A DNA stretch of 40,661 nt from Waddliaceae bacterium. Lineage in GTDB: Bacteria; Chlamydiota; Chlamydiia; Chlamydiales; GCA-2709385. Position 1 is the first letter of the stretch, and every line of letters begins with the position of its first letter. Position numbers and translations under genes: made by a program. Below, one piece after another: positions 33,047 through 40,581 of the stretch. Where the stretch lies: assembly GCA_002709385.1 (NCBI GenBank), contig PAQS01000041.1:1-40661 (forward strand), in the 5' to 3' direction. The notes beneath the pieces are model-generated. The model did not search any database and was not told the DNA's origin. It was given only the letters and a program-made list of their open reading frames with translations.

Positions 33047-33312
33047 CAAAAATACCCCTAGTGATTACTGAGAAGGAATGACCTTAGCAAAGCAAATAGA
33101 GAAGATCAAGAGAAAAACTAACAGAAATATAATAAGAAGAAAACACAGCATTTATATATTTTTACTTACAAACTACCAAAAAGATAAATAATTTAATTTC
33201 TTAATATAAAACATATATCTCATACTCCCTCACTATCACAAAAAATTGCTTATTAAGCCTTATCTATGCTAAAAGACTTCTTTTCTTTAAGCAAACCAAG
33301 AGGAAAAGACAA
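33047..33312. other. AT-rich gap upstream of thiM leader, no gene seen
   Basis: Together with the thiM leader this makes a 430-base stretch without a credible gene. The part from 33110 to 33250 is very rich in A and T with runs of A. It should hold the promoters of thiM (minus) and of the small gene at 33313 (plus). I see no strong paired promoter boxes or inverted repeats. Confidence 0.35.
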
Positions 33313-33648
33313 GTGATTCATCTAGAACTGAATGCCTATGATAATACAGAATCATTAAGGGAAGTACACTGGAGCGTATCAAAAGACGAAGAAGAAGCTG
33401 TTAGTGGCGTAGCCTTCGGTAAAGAAAAAGAAGAAACAATCAGCGCATTGTTTTTCCTATTTTACAGCAAGGTCGGAAGTGGTCTGTTTAGCAACCTAAA
33501 TAGCAAAAATAAGCCTGATAGCGAGTCTTCTCAAAAAGATAATCACAAGATTCAAACCGATTTATCTGTAAAAGCTGAGAATGAAGCAAGAATAATCAAA
33601 GGAATTATTGAATTACTACAGGACTACTCTCAACTAAGTCCTCTTTAA
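33313..33648 (+). CDS. Small hypothetical protein, 111 aa, GTG start
   Basis: Not recognised. The protein is soluble and charged: an acidic N-terminal half (SKDEEEAVSG, then FGKEKEETISALFFLFYSKVG), a Ser/Asn/Lys-rich middle (LNSKNKPDSESSQKDNH) and a C-terminal helix (AENEARIIKGIIELLQDY). There is no signal peptide or clear membrane helix. It begins with GTG; AAGAGGAAAAG lies about eight bases upstream as the ribosome site. Codon use is not obviously different from its neighbours. It stands alone, and a half copy of the foldback repeat begins 7 bases after its stop. It may be a recent or lineage-specific gene; a spurious frame is possible. Confidence 0.45.
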   Translation: MIHLELNAYDNTESLREVHWSVSKDEEEAVSGVAFGKEKEETISALFFLFYSKVGSGLFSNLNSKNKPDSESSQKDNHKIQTDLSVKAENEARIIKGIIELLQDYSQLSPL

Positions 33649-33655
33649 GCTGCAG

Positions 33656-33708
33656 TGGCTACCTAATCCGCGCTTCCAGTGTGTTAGATGAGGGTGAGAT
33701 TTAGGGTA
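33656..33708. repeat. Half copy (B) of the foldback element
   Basis: TGGCTACCTAATCCGCGCTTCCAG followed by GTTAGATGAGGGTGAGATTTAGGGT is nearly identical to the left arm of copy C (39912 onward), but the sequence then leaves the element. No right arm is present. The DNA lies between convergent genes. It is either a one-ended remnant or a deletion product. Confidence 0.7.
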
Positions 33709-33714
33709 AAGGTT

Positions 33715-35097
33715 TTATATATCTTGTTGCTCAACTCTATCTACATTAAAAGGCAGTAAGTTGGGCAATACACTAACTCCTGTAGTAAATATAAGTGGTG
33801 TTTCATACCCACTATCATAAACGAGTTCAATGAAAAAGGCTGTATAACCAGAACTAGGCTTCTTAGCTCGAAAATGATATTCGTTTATTTTTGATATTTC
33901 TACAGGTTCTTTCTTCCAAAGAGCACCATATGCACTCATTCTAAAATCTCGTGCTTCTTCATTGATAGCTGTCCATAGATTAACTTCTATTGGATTTGTC
34001 TCTGACTTTACCCATAAATCTCCATTCAGTTCTCTATTCCAAGTAAAAACAGGCAAAGGCTTCTTTTCTACTAAAGAACGATAAAAGCTTTGAATAACAC
34101 TTAAAGCGTTAGAGGAACGCAATGTATGATCCGTATTAGGAATGTAGCGTAAATATGTATCACCAGGGAGATCTTTTAGATAGAACTGCCATGAATCGGG
34201 AAGAAAAAATTCATCTCCTGCTGAATTGACAATGTACTTTGGCATCGTAAATTTTTCACGAAAAGTATAAGGTTCAACCAAATTTGCCAAACGTTCAAAC
34301 TCTTTACTTGTACGCCAACGCATAATATCCATTTCTACATAGTTTCCTACCGCAGGTGCCCAAAATCCGTATGCGTTAAAATGATGCTCAAATGACTGTC
34401 GAATATTCAACAGATCAATCACCATTGGAGAAAATGCAAATACCCTAGAATCCACTCCAGCGGTAGTCCATGCTGTCCAAGCTCTCTTAGAAAAACCACT
34501 TAAAAAAAATTGGGAGGGTACATGAAAGCTTTCTTGCTCACAAAGCTCTTGGACAGCATCCATTCCTTTTACAACAGCTTTTGTCATTGGAAAGCGGGCT
34601 AAATACTCGTTTTTTTCTCCATGAAGATGTTTGTACCAGGTATAAGCAATGAGAGCATCTTCACTACGCCCAGACTGCTCATACTTCTCCAAATACTCAT
34701 CTTTAAAGTGTATTGGCTGATTAGGAACTTGTTGAATCTGTGCTGCCACAGTTCCTGTAGATAGAGCAAATTGAACGAGAAATGACTCAGGATCATGAAC
34801 AACTTTATCGTGACGACTTCCTCCTCCAATCATCATAAAAGCCTTATCGCTTTTTAGAGATTTAGGAACAATCACCTGCAAAGAATGTTGCCAGAGAGGC
34901 TCAGTCAGTTCTTTTTCAGATAGCCATTGTTGTGAATTCAAACAAAGCAAATAATAATCATAAGTTTCCGTTTCACGAGTTTCTTCTATCATCCATTTAT
35001 ATGCTGAATCCTCTCTCATTACATATTCTTTTAAAGAAGAAGATGAAGAATCACAAGAAAACATAAATAAACTCAGTAAGAAGAGAAAAAAATGCAT
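33715..35097 (-). CDS. PhoPQ-activated pathogenicity-related (PqaA-like) lipoprotein
   Basis: The 460-residue protein begins MHFFLFLLSLFMFSC, a lipoprotein-type signal with Cys15, so it is probably attached to a membrane on the outer face. The body is an alpha/beta-hydrolase-like domain of the PhoPQ-related family: VIVPKSLKSDKAFMMIGGGS, the nucleophile Ser203 in FLSGFSKRAWTAW (family GxSKRGWT), ideal spacing to Asp295 in NSAGDEFFLPDS and His324 in PNTDHTL. All three catalytic candidates are present. A C-terminal beta domain contains FTTGVSVLPN near the end. Members include Salmonella PqaA (linked to peptide resistance) and Dictyostelium AprA-type proteins; true substrates are unknown. No ribosome site is clear before the ATG at 35097. 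It may be co-transcribed with the MAPEG gene 59 bases upstream. Confidence 0.85.
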   Translation of the reverse strand: MHFFLFLLSLFMFSCDSSSSSLKEYVMREDSAYKWMIEETRETETYDYYLLCLNSQQWLSEKELTEPLWQHSLQVIVPKSLKSDKAFMMIGGGSRHDKVVHDPESFLVQFALSTGTVAAQIQQVPNQPIHFKDEYLEKYEQSGRSEDALIAYTWYKHLHGEKNEYLARFPMTKAVVKGMDAVQELCEQESFHVPSQFFLSGFSKRAWTAWTTAGVDSRVFAFSPMVIDLLNIRQSFEHHFNAYGFWAPAVGNYVEMDIMRWRTSKEFERLANLVEPYTFREKFTMPKYIVNSAGDEFFLPDSWQFYLKDLPGDTYLRYIPNTDHTLRSSNALSVIQSFYRSLVEKKPLPVFTWNRELNGDLWVKSETNPIEVNLWTAINEEARDFRMSAYGALWKKEPVEISKINEYHFRAKKPSSGYTAFFIELVYDSGYETPLIFTTGVSVLPNLLPFNVDRVEQQDI

Positions 35098-35156
35098 AAA
35101 AAACCAATGTACTTATTCTTTGTATAATAGCAATCGCCTACAACAAATGAAATCAA

Positions 35157-35543
35157 TTAATGAGTTCCAAAAGAAAGGTACAGACTCATCAAAGAAAGGG
35201 TCACGATAGAAAAAAATGTTAAACTCATTCCCACAACTCTCAACCTTATAATTCTCCTATAGATGGCTATCGCGTGTAGTAATCTTCCAAAAATCAAACT
35301 TAAGCCGCTCATATGTAAAAGCGCTTGATTTCCTCCTGAAAACTCAACAATCATCATTAATAGTAAAGCTATGGGTACGTACTCAGTAAAGTTTTCGAAA
35401 GCCCGTCCTCTGTCTTTCAATTCTCTTGATTTTCCATATCCTAAAGCGACCTTCTTTTTTCTTCTTTGGAGGATTACCTGAACAGCCAAGAATACTGCTG
35501 CTAAGCCTAAAAGTCCTGCATACATTGCACTAGTGATGAACAA
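35157..35543 (-). CDS. MAPEG family membrane protein, 128 aa
   Basis: MAPEG proteins are small membrane proteins that in eukaryotes act in eicosanoid and glutathione metabolism; bacterial ones are mostly unassigned. Four membrane segments are visible. The signature sits between the first two: RRKKKVALGYGKSRELKDRGRAFENFTEYVPIALLLM (family R-x-x-x-x-x-x-x-G-x-G...L...R-x-x-x-N-x-x-E-Y-x-P). The frame is open far upstream, but AAGGAG lies seven bases before the TTG at 35543. Starting there gives MFITSAMYAGLLGLAAV, which suits the family length. The start is therefore a TTG. The preceding NTF2-like gene ends only 14 bases earlier, so they share a transcript. Confidence 0.8.
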   Translation of the reverse strand: MFITSAMYAGLLGLAAVFLAVQVILQRRKKKVALGYGKSRELKDRGRAFENFTEYVPIALLLMMIVEFSGGNQALLHMSGLSLIFGRLLHAIAIYRRIIRLRVVGMSLTFFSIVTLSLMSLYLSFGTH

Positions 35544-35557
35544 GGCTTTCTCCTTTT

Positions 35558-36133
35558 TTAGGCATTTGATTTTGCTAGATTGACAAATGTTTTTAAGAAA
35601 CGTATTTCTGCCATTAGTTCGCTGAAGTCCCAAAAATCTTGATGATAGATAATTTTTGCTTCTTTGTTAAATCGTAGATGAGAAACTCCAAGAAATTCAA
35701 AAAACTCTTGATTTTCTCTAAACTGCAAACGCATTACCCACCTTACATAAACTCCTTTTGTCTCGTAAGCACTGTCTAAAAAACGAAACTCGGCCTGCTG
35801 TATTTTCTCAAAGGTTCCCTCAAAATAATCTAGGATTGCTTTTTTGCCTGATACGCTGTGAATACGATCATTAAGAAAGGCATTTTCTGCATAAGTTATG
35901 GATAAAGCTTCTAGGAGTTCTTTTTTTTCGTAGTTGGAGAAGGCTTTTGAAAGTTCTTTTATAGTCTCTACCACTTGGGTCTTTATAGGGCTGATCTCCA
36001 CAGAAGCATCTTCAAATTGCTGAGCTTTTTGAAGTATGTCTGGGTTTTTATAAGTAGGAGAAGGAAGGTATTTACTTAGCATAAGTACACACAGAATGGT
36101 TAAAGTTAAAATAATCAAGATATTTTTCTTCAC
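35558..36133 (-). CDS. NTF2-like (SnoaL-type) protein with N-terminal membrane anchor
   Basis: The N-terminus KKNILIILTLTILCVLMLS is a single membrane anchor or uncleaved signal. About residues 45-185 look like a nuclear-transport-factor-2-like domain: a leading helix (QVVETIKELSKAFSNYEKKELLEALSITYAENAFLND), a helix with SGKKAILDYFEGTFEKI, then strands EFRFLDSAYETKGVYVRWVMRLQF and FLGVSHLRFNKEAKIIYHQDFWDFSEL. This wording is typical of the SnoaL/limonene-epoxide-hydrolase-like group, which includes enzymes and non-enzymes. The frame opens at a TTG (36142), but a GTG at 36133 gives a more natural MKKNIL start; the choice is uncertain. The MAPEG gene follows 14 bases later. Confidence 0.65.
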   Translation of the reverse strand: MKKNILIILTLTILCVLMLSKYLPSPTYKNPDILQKAQQFEDASVEISPIKTQVVETIKELSKAFSNYEKKELLEALSITYAENAFLNDRIHSVSGKKAILDYFEGTFEKIQQAEFRFLDSAYETKGVYVRWVMRLQFRENQEFFEFLGVSHLRFNKEAKIIYHQDFWDFSELMAEIRFLKTFVNLAKSNA

Positions 36134-36184
36134 AGCAAACAAAACTCTCTCTTTTACCCTAAAATCAGGAAAACAAAACTTTAT

Positions 36185-36213
36185 TTTACTCTAACAGGTG
36201 GAGTCGTTATGAT
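36185..36213 (+). promoter_or_regulatory. Candidate promoter of the RutE-aminotransferase pair
   Basis: TTTACT (36185-36190) and TATGAT (36208-36213) are exactly 17 bases apart. The -10 box matches five of six consensus bases and the -35 box four of six. Transcription would start near 36220, leaving a leader of about 34 bases that includes the ribosome site GGAG before the ATG at 36254. Of the promoter candidates in this window it is one of the better spaced. Confidence 0.45.
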
Positions 36214-36253
36214 CTCTGAAAAGTAAACATTTCATTGAAAAGGAGACGATATA

Positions 36254-36844
36254 ATGAAGGCTGCAATCGACGAAGCTTCTATAGCTACTCTATTTACGGA
36301 CGCGCGTACTCATAATAAGTGGCAAAATAAAACGGTAGAAGACACTATTCTAAAAAAAGTTCACGAAGTGTGTCGCATGGGACCTACAAGCGCAAACTGC
36401 TGCCCTATGCGTATCATATTCGTTAAATCAGCAGATGCCAGAGAGCGCTTACGACCAAGTATTGCTGAAGGCAACTTGGAAAAAACAATGACAGCTCCTG
36501 TAACAGCTATCTTAGCAAATGATTTCGAATTTTATGAAAAACTACCTCAATTATTTCCTCATGCAGATGCTCGTTCATGGTTCGTTGGTAATGAAGAGTT
36601 AATCAAGGAAACAGCTAAGACAAATGGTACTTTACAAGCTGCCTATTTCATGATCACGGCGAGAGCTTTCGGTTTAGATTGTGGTCCCATGGCTGGTTTT
36701 GACAAAGAAAAAGTCAATCAAGAGTTTTTCTCTGGTACATCTATTCGTGCAAACTTCCTCTGTAATTTAGGTTATGGCGATCCTGAAGGACTACATCCAA
36801 GGTCCCCACGCTTCACATTTGATGAAGTATGCTCAATTATTTAA
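36254..36844 (+). CDS. RutE-like malonic semialdehyde reductase (nitroreductase family)
   Basis: In E. coli RutE reduces malonic semialdehyde to 3-hydroxypropionate at the end of the Rut uracil pathway, as an FMN-linked nitroreductase-fold enzyme. The 196-residue protein matches the RutE wording throughout: LFTDARTHNKWQNK near residue 13, GPTSANCCPMRIIFV near 37, KTMTAPVTAILANDFEFYEKLPQLFPHADARSWF, then NGTLQAAYFMITARAFGLDCGPMAGFD and NFLCNLGYGDPEGLHPRSPR. Length is normal. AAGGAG precedes the ATG. No other rut gene is here. Instead the next gene, 24 bases on, is a class III aminotransferase that could supply the aldehyde from beta-alanine, so I assign the pair to beta-alanine breakdown. Confidence 0.87.
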   Translation: MKAAIDEASIATLFTDARTHNKWQNKTVEDTILKKVHEVCRMGPTSANCCPMRIIFVKSADARERLRPSIAEGNLEKTMTAPVTAILANDFEFYEKLPQLFPHADARSWFVGNEELIKETAKTNGTLQAAYFMITARAFGLDCGPMAGFDKEKVNQEFFSGTSIRANFLCNLGYGDPEGLHPRSPRFTFDEVCSII

Positions 36845-36868
36845 GCCATTTATTTATCGAGGAAATCT

Positions 36869-38221
36869 ATGAGTACTACGCTAAGTAAAATTTCTTTACC
36901 TGAAAGTTCTTATCAAGCATCTGATTATAAAGGTCTTTCCTTTGATGAAGTAAGTGCCTTACGTAAAAAGTATCTCACTCCATCTCTTCTTACCTACTAC
37001 CAAAAACCGCTTATGATTGTAGAAGGTAAAATGCAGTATTTATGGGATGATAAAGGACGTCGCTATCTCGATGGTTTTGCAGGTATCGTAACAGTGAGTG
37101 TTGGCCACTGCCATCCCAAAGTGAACGCTGCTATTATGGAGCAAATGCAAAAACTCCAACATACAACAAATATTTACCTAAATCCAGCTATTGCCGAATA
37201 CGCAGAAGCCCTTGCTTCTAGAATGCCTGATGGCCTTGAGGTTTGTTATTTTTGTAATTCAGGTTCTGAGGCCAATGACCTTGCTATGCTCATGGCACGT
37301 GCTTACACAAAGAACTATGATATTTTGGCTTTGCGTAACTGCTATCATGGCGGCTCTAATTCGACTATGGGCTTAACTGCTCATCAAAATTGGAAGTTCA
37401 ATGTCCCTCATAACCATGGCGTGCACCATGCCATGAATCCTAATCCTTATCGAGGCACCTGGGGATGGGATGATCCTGATGCTGGTGCCAAGTATGCTTA
37501 TGATGTAAAAGATTTGATTCAGCATGGAACATCTGGCAAAATTGCAGGCTTTTTTTCTGAAACCATGCAAGGCGTGGGCGGTACTGTTGTTTACCCACAT
37601 GATTACTTGCAACATGCCTATAAGCATGTTCGAGAGGCTGGTGGGCTTTGTATTGCTGATGAAGTACAAACAGCTTTTGGTCGTACAGGCACTCATTATT
37701 GGGGTTTTGAAACCCAAGGAGTCGTTCCTGATATTGTTACTCTTGCAAAAGGAATCGGTAATGGAATTCCACTTGCTGCAGTAGTCACTCGTCCAGAAAT
37801 AGCTCAGGCTATGACCACTCGTACACACTTTAATACCTATGGCGGCAACCCTATCTCTTGTGTTGCTGGAAAAGCTGTTTTAGAAGTAATTGATGAAGAA
37901 AAACTCCAAGAAAACGCCTTAATTGTTGGTAACTATCTCATTACAGAGCTAAAAAAATTACAAGATCGACATAACATTATTGGTGACGTTCGAGGCTCCG
38001 GGCTCATGATTGGTGTCGAATTAGTCAAAGATCGAGACAGTAAAGAACCGGCAAGTGAAGCGTGTGCACAAGTCTTTGAGCTTGCAAAAGATCAAGGTCT
38101 TCTCATTGGTAAAGGAGGCTTATTCGGTAACTGCCTTCGTATCAAACCTCCCCTCTGTATTTCTATGAAAGATGCTGAGTTTATGGTTTCAGTATTAGAT
38201 TCCTGTTTTCAATCATTGTAA
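36869..38221 (+). CDS. Class III PLP aminotransferase, AGXT2-like (beta-alanine/alanine-glyoxylate type)
   Basis: The 450-residue protein has all class III features: [19 protein letters not shown] near residue 67, [13 protein letters not shown] (PLP phosphate loop), [13 protein letters not shown], the Asp-Glu pair in [15 protein letters not shown] (Asp264), and the PLP lysine Lys294 in [16 protein letters not shown]. The wording ([10 protein letters not shown], and [11 protein letters not shown]) is closer to AGXT2, which in animals uses D-3-aminoisobutyrate, beta-alanine, dimethylarginine or alanine with glyoxylate or pyruvate, than to ornithine or GABA enzymes. GAGGAAATCTATG gives the ribosome site. 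It follows the RutE-like gene by 24 bases. With beta-alanine as donor the product would be malonic semialdehyde, the substrate of that reductase. The substrate is inferred from pairing. Confidence 0.85.
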   Translation: MSTTLSKISLPESSYQASDYKGLSFDEVSALRKKYLTPSLLTYYQKPLMIVEGKMQYLWDDKGRRYLDGFAGIVTVSVGHCHPKVNAAIMEQMQKLQHTTNIYLNPAIAEYAEALASRMPDGLEVCYFCNSGSEANDLAMLMARAYTKNYDILALRNCYHGGSNSTMGLTAHQNWKFNVPHNHGVHHAMNPNPYRGTWGWDDPDAGAKYAYDVKDLIQHGTSGKIAGFFSETMQGVGGTVVYPHDYLQHAYKHVREAGGLCIADEVQTAFGRTGTHYWGFETQGVVPDIVTLAKGIGNGIPLAAVVTRPEIAQAMTTRTHFNTYGGNPISCVAGKAVLEVIDEEKLQENALIVGNYLITELKKLQDRHNIIGDVRGSGLMIGVELVKDRDSKEPASEACAQVFELAKDQGLLIGKGGLFGNCLRIKPPLCISMKDAEFMVSVLDSCFQSL

Positions 38222-38258
38222 AATTTTTACTTTCAACAAATTACTCTCTCAATATAAA

Positions 38259-38302
38259 AGTAACGTTTTGGGTATTGACTGATTCAATTCCCAAAACTTA
38301 CT
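38259..38302 (+). promoter_or_regulatory. Long hairpin between aminotransferase and bleomycin hydrolase genes
   Basis: AGTAA-C-GTTTTGGG-T-ATTGA is followed after a five-base loop (CTGAT) by TCAAT-T-CCCAAAAC-TTACT, giving about 18 pairs with one bulge and one mismatch. It is not followed by a T run, so it is either a weak terminator of the preceding operon or a structure in the leader of the next gene, whose ATG at 38355 is about 50 bases away. Confidence 0.5.
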
Positions 38303-38354
38303 GATGTCGGCTCAGTATACACATAACTTGAAACAAAATACTCAGGAAAGACTT

Positions 38355-39866
38355 ATGAATATGCAGGTAGAGAGTTTTGAGACCCCTCAAACACCTAAAG
38401 AGGGTTATTCAGGACCGATTACACGTTCGATGACACGAAAAGGTGACGGAAACAACAATGGTGCTCCGCCAGAACTTCCTTCCCACATCACAACAGATAT
38501 GTTGGATGCATATAGCAAGACGTTTCAAGAAAACCCAGTCAATATTCTTGCACGTAACGCAATCACACAAGTAGGGCCTAGATGGATAGCGCTAAGCCAG
38601 CCAGAAATAGCAAAAGTACAGCATATTTTCAGCCATGAAATTAGTCCACAAGGCCATGCTACAGACCAATCGCAATCTGGACGTTGCTGGATTTTTGCAG
38701 GGCTAAACGTTCTTCGTACAGCTTTCATGGAAGAACATGATCTTAATGATTTTGAATTCTCACAAACCCATCTTTTCTTTCATGATAAAATTGAAAAAGC
38801 CAACTACTACTTAGATCAAATTATTGAAACAGCACACCTAGATATCAATTCTGACGAAGTCAAGTGGTTGAACTATAGTCCTGCTTCTGATGGTGGTTAT
38901 TGGAGCTGGTTTGCAAACCTCGTATCTAAGTACGGTGTAATGCCTAAATCTGTTATGCCAGAAACTTATAACACTGAAAGTTCTCGGCATATGAACTGGA
39001 TTCTTAGCCAAAAACTTCGCGAGTATGCTGTTGATTTACGCAAAATGCATAATGCAGGGGTATCTAAGAGTCAACTTATAGAGAAAAAAAGAGAAGTGAT
39101 GGCAGAAGTATATAAAATTCTTGCTATCAATTTAGGTGAGCCCCCGAAAGAATTCGATTGGGAATATGAAAACAAAGATGGCGACATTGTTGTTGTGGAA
39201 GGGTTAACAGCTACTACATTTTACGAAGACTTAGTTTCTACTAAAGTAGAAGACAAAGTAACTCTTGTAAATAGCCCTATGGAAGGTCGCCCATTCTACC
39301 GAGCTTACCAATCGAAAGACGTCAATAATATGAAAGGTGGGAAGCCTATGCGTTTTATTCACCTTCCTATCGAAGAATTAGAAAAATATACTTCTCGTTC
39401 TATTGAAGAAGGCGAAGGTGTTTGGTTTGCTGCTGATGTGAGTCCATTTTTCAATGGTAGTCTTGGTACATTGGATCAAGGTATTTGGGATTATTCAGCA
39501 ATTTATGGCACTGATTTTAATATGAATAAGACAGACCGCATTCTTTACCACCAAAGCAGTGCAAATCATGCGATGATGTTTACTGGTTTTAATGAGTCTA
39601 CAGATGGCAATATTGACCGTTGGCAGGTAGAAAATAGCTGGGGAAGAAATACTGGCGATAGTGGCTACTTTATTATGAGTCCACAATGGTTTAGAGACTA
39701 TGTTTACGAAGTTATCATCGATAAGAAATATCTTCCTGAAAATATTCTGAATTTATTGGATGAAGAGCCTATGGAGCTTCCTGCATGGGATCCTATGATG
39801 CAAGCTGTGCGTGTAAAAGAGCATAGTACATGCCTTTTAAATAGTCAGGATATGATAAAAGCATAA
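38355..39866 (+). CDS. Bleomycin hydrolase-type cysteine aminopeptidase (peptidase C1B)
   Basis: Papain-fold aminopeptidase of the PepC/Blh1 group, normally a cytosolic hexamer. Catalytic residues, in 503-residue numbering: Gln105 and Cys111 in TDQSQSGRCWIFAGLN, His405 in SSANHAMMFTGF and Asn427 in QVENSWGRNTG. Other family text includes SQTHLFFHDKIEKANY, DGGYWSWFANLVSKYGVMP and EGEGVWFAADVSPFF. AGGAAAG five bases before 38355 fixes the start there; an earlier in-frame ATG (38304) has no ribosome site. The first ~45 residues are a polar extension (TPKEGYSGPITRSMTRKGDG) not usual in the family. The C-terminus also runs ~19 residues past the WDPM segment near which the family chain normally ends and whose last residues block the active site. 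That tail could change its self-limiting exopeptidase action. Confidence 0.92.
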   Translation: MNMQVESFETPQTPKEGYSGPITRSMTRKGDGNNNGAPPELPSHITTDMLDAYSKTFQENPVNILARNAITQVGPRWIALSQPEIAKVQHIFSHEISPQGHATDQSQSGRCWIFAGLNVLRTAFMEEHDLNDFEFSQTHLFFHDKIEKANYYLDQIIETAHLDINSDEVKWLNYSPASDGGYWSWFANLVSKYGVMPKSVMPETYNTESSRHMNWILSQKLREYAVDLRKMHNAGVSKSQLIEKKREVMAEVYKILAINLGEPPKEFDWEYENKDGDIVVVEGLTATTFYEDLVSTKVEDKVTLVNSPMEGRPFYRAYQSKDVNNMKGGKPMRFIHLPIEELEKYTSRSIEEGEGVWFAADVSPFFNGSLGTLDQGIWDYSAIYGTDFNMNKTDRILYHQSSANHAMMFTGFNESTDGNIDRWQVENSWGRNTGDSGYFIMSPQWFRDYVYEVIIDKKYLPENILNLLDEEPMELPAWDPMMQAVRVKEHSTCLLNSQDMIKA

Positions 39867-39905
39867 GCTCAAATATCAAATAAAGTGGTGTAATATTGTG
39901 TACAT

Positions 39906-40061
39906 CTCCAATGGCTACCTAGTCCGCGCTTCCAGTGCGTTAGATAAGGATGAGATTTAGGGTGTTTTTCTGAGCTCATGTTTTCACATGGGCGAAGGAA
40001 AATACTCTAAAGATTACTCTTATCTAGCCTGCTGGAAGCGCGGATTAAGTAGCCATTGGAG
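39906..40061. mobile_element. Foldback (MITE-like) element, copy C, complete
   Basis: The ends CTCCAATGGCTACCTAGTCC (39906 on) and, reversed from 40061, CTCCAATGGCTACTTAATCC match over 30 bases with two differences, continuing GCGCTTCCAG in both. The inverted repeat carries on with gaps to the centre: TAGATAAG, (G/T)AGATTTAG-like text, TTTTTC and CATG recur in mirrored order, so the whole 156 bases could fold into one long hairpin. There is no coding frame. It lies between convergent genes. Copies A, B and D are related. Confidence 0.8.
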
Positions 40062-40111
40062 GTTAAACCACTTTTTCAATGAGTTTTGAAAAAAGAAGCA
40101 TTTTATCTTTC

Positions 40112-40459
40112 TTATACATAACCCATAATTTCTGGTTTTGGAGAAAATATACCTATAATTCTAACATTTGATTGCTTGAAAAGAGTATCTGAAATATCAA
40201 TTACAAGCTCTTCCGTTTTCTCCTGATCAATCATACTTCCTCCAGAAGAAGAAAGATAAACAGATATCTGTGGTGGGAGTGACTTCAGAAAAACTCCGTT
40301 TGTATATGCTTGAAATGTTTCGGCTGCTAATCCACGAATGACAAGAGTGATTTTTCCATCTTCTCTTTTCATATTTTCAATTGTAAATTGAGCTCCAACA
40401 GGAACCTTATCAATACTTTCTACTCTATTTACTGGAATTGCACAGGCTTCTATTGTCAT
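40112..40459 (-). CDS. Hypothetical protein, 115 aa
   Basis: Not recognised. It is a soluble, strand-rich protein without signal peptide: AQFTIENMKREDGKITLVIRG near residues 24-44, then QISVYLSSSGGSMID, then a helix with EELVIDISDTLFKQ, then VRIIGIFSPKPEIMGYV. The strand pattern with a late helix could be a small beta-sandwich or ferredoxin-like domain, but I cannot place it. AGCGAGGACTTATG supplies a ribosome site, which supports the start at 40459. It is flanked by foldback copies C and D and stands alone, so it may be lineage-specific. Confidence 0.5.
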   Translation of the reverse strand: MTIEACAIPVNRVESIDKVPVGAQFTIENMKREDGKITLVIRGLAAETFQAYTNGVFLKSLPPQISVYLSSSGGSMIDQEKTEELVIDISDTLFKQSNVRIIGIFSPKPEIMGYV

Positions 40460-40489
40460 AAGTCCTCGCTTTATTGTATTTGGATAAAA

Positions 40490-40546
40490 AAACCTAGTAA
40501 TTGCTTCAGCTCTAGGAAGAAAAAGTTAAATCAAATCACTAGGTTT
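40490..40546. other. Inverted repeat upstream of the 115-aa gene
   Basis: AAACCTAGT (40490-40498) is the exact reverse complement of ACTAGGTTT (40538-40546), with a 39-base spacer. The pairing can extend a few bases inward (AATTG with CAAAT, with a bulge). It lies 30 bases before the start at 40459 and could be a leader hairpin or the end of a neighbouring element. There is no further support. Confidence 0.35.
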
Positions 40547-40581
40547 ACTATTTCATAATACATTTGAAGCTTAGACCCCCG

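Noticed and set aside
32855-33049. Minus-strand frame of 64 aa upstream of thiM
   Set aside because: It coincides with the TPP-like leader and the thiM ribosome site; composition and lack of motifs favour an untranslated leader.
37373-37828. Minus-strand frame of 151 aa inside the aminotransferase
   Set aside because: The PLP and substrate motifs on the plus strand are unambiguous.
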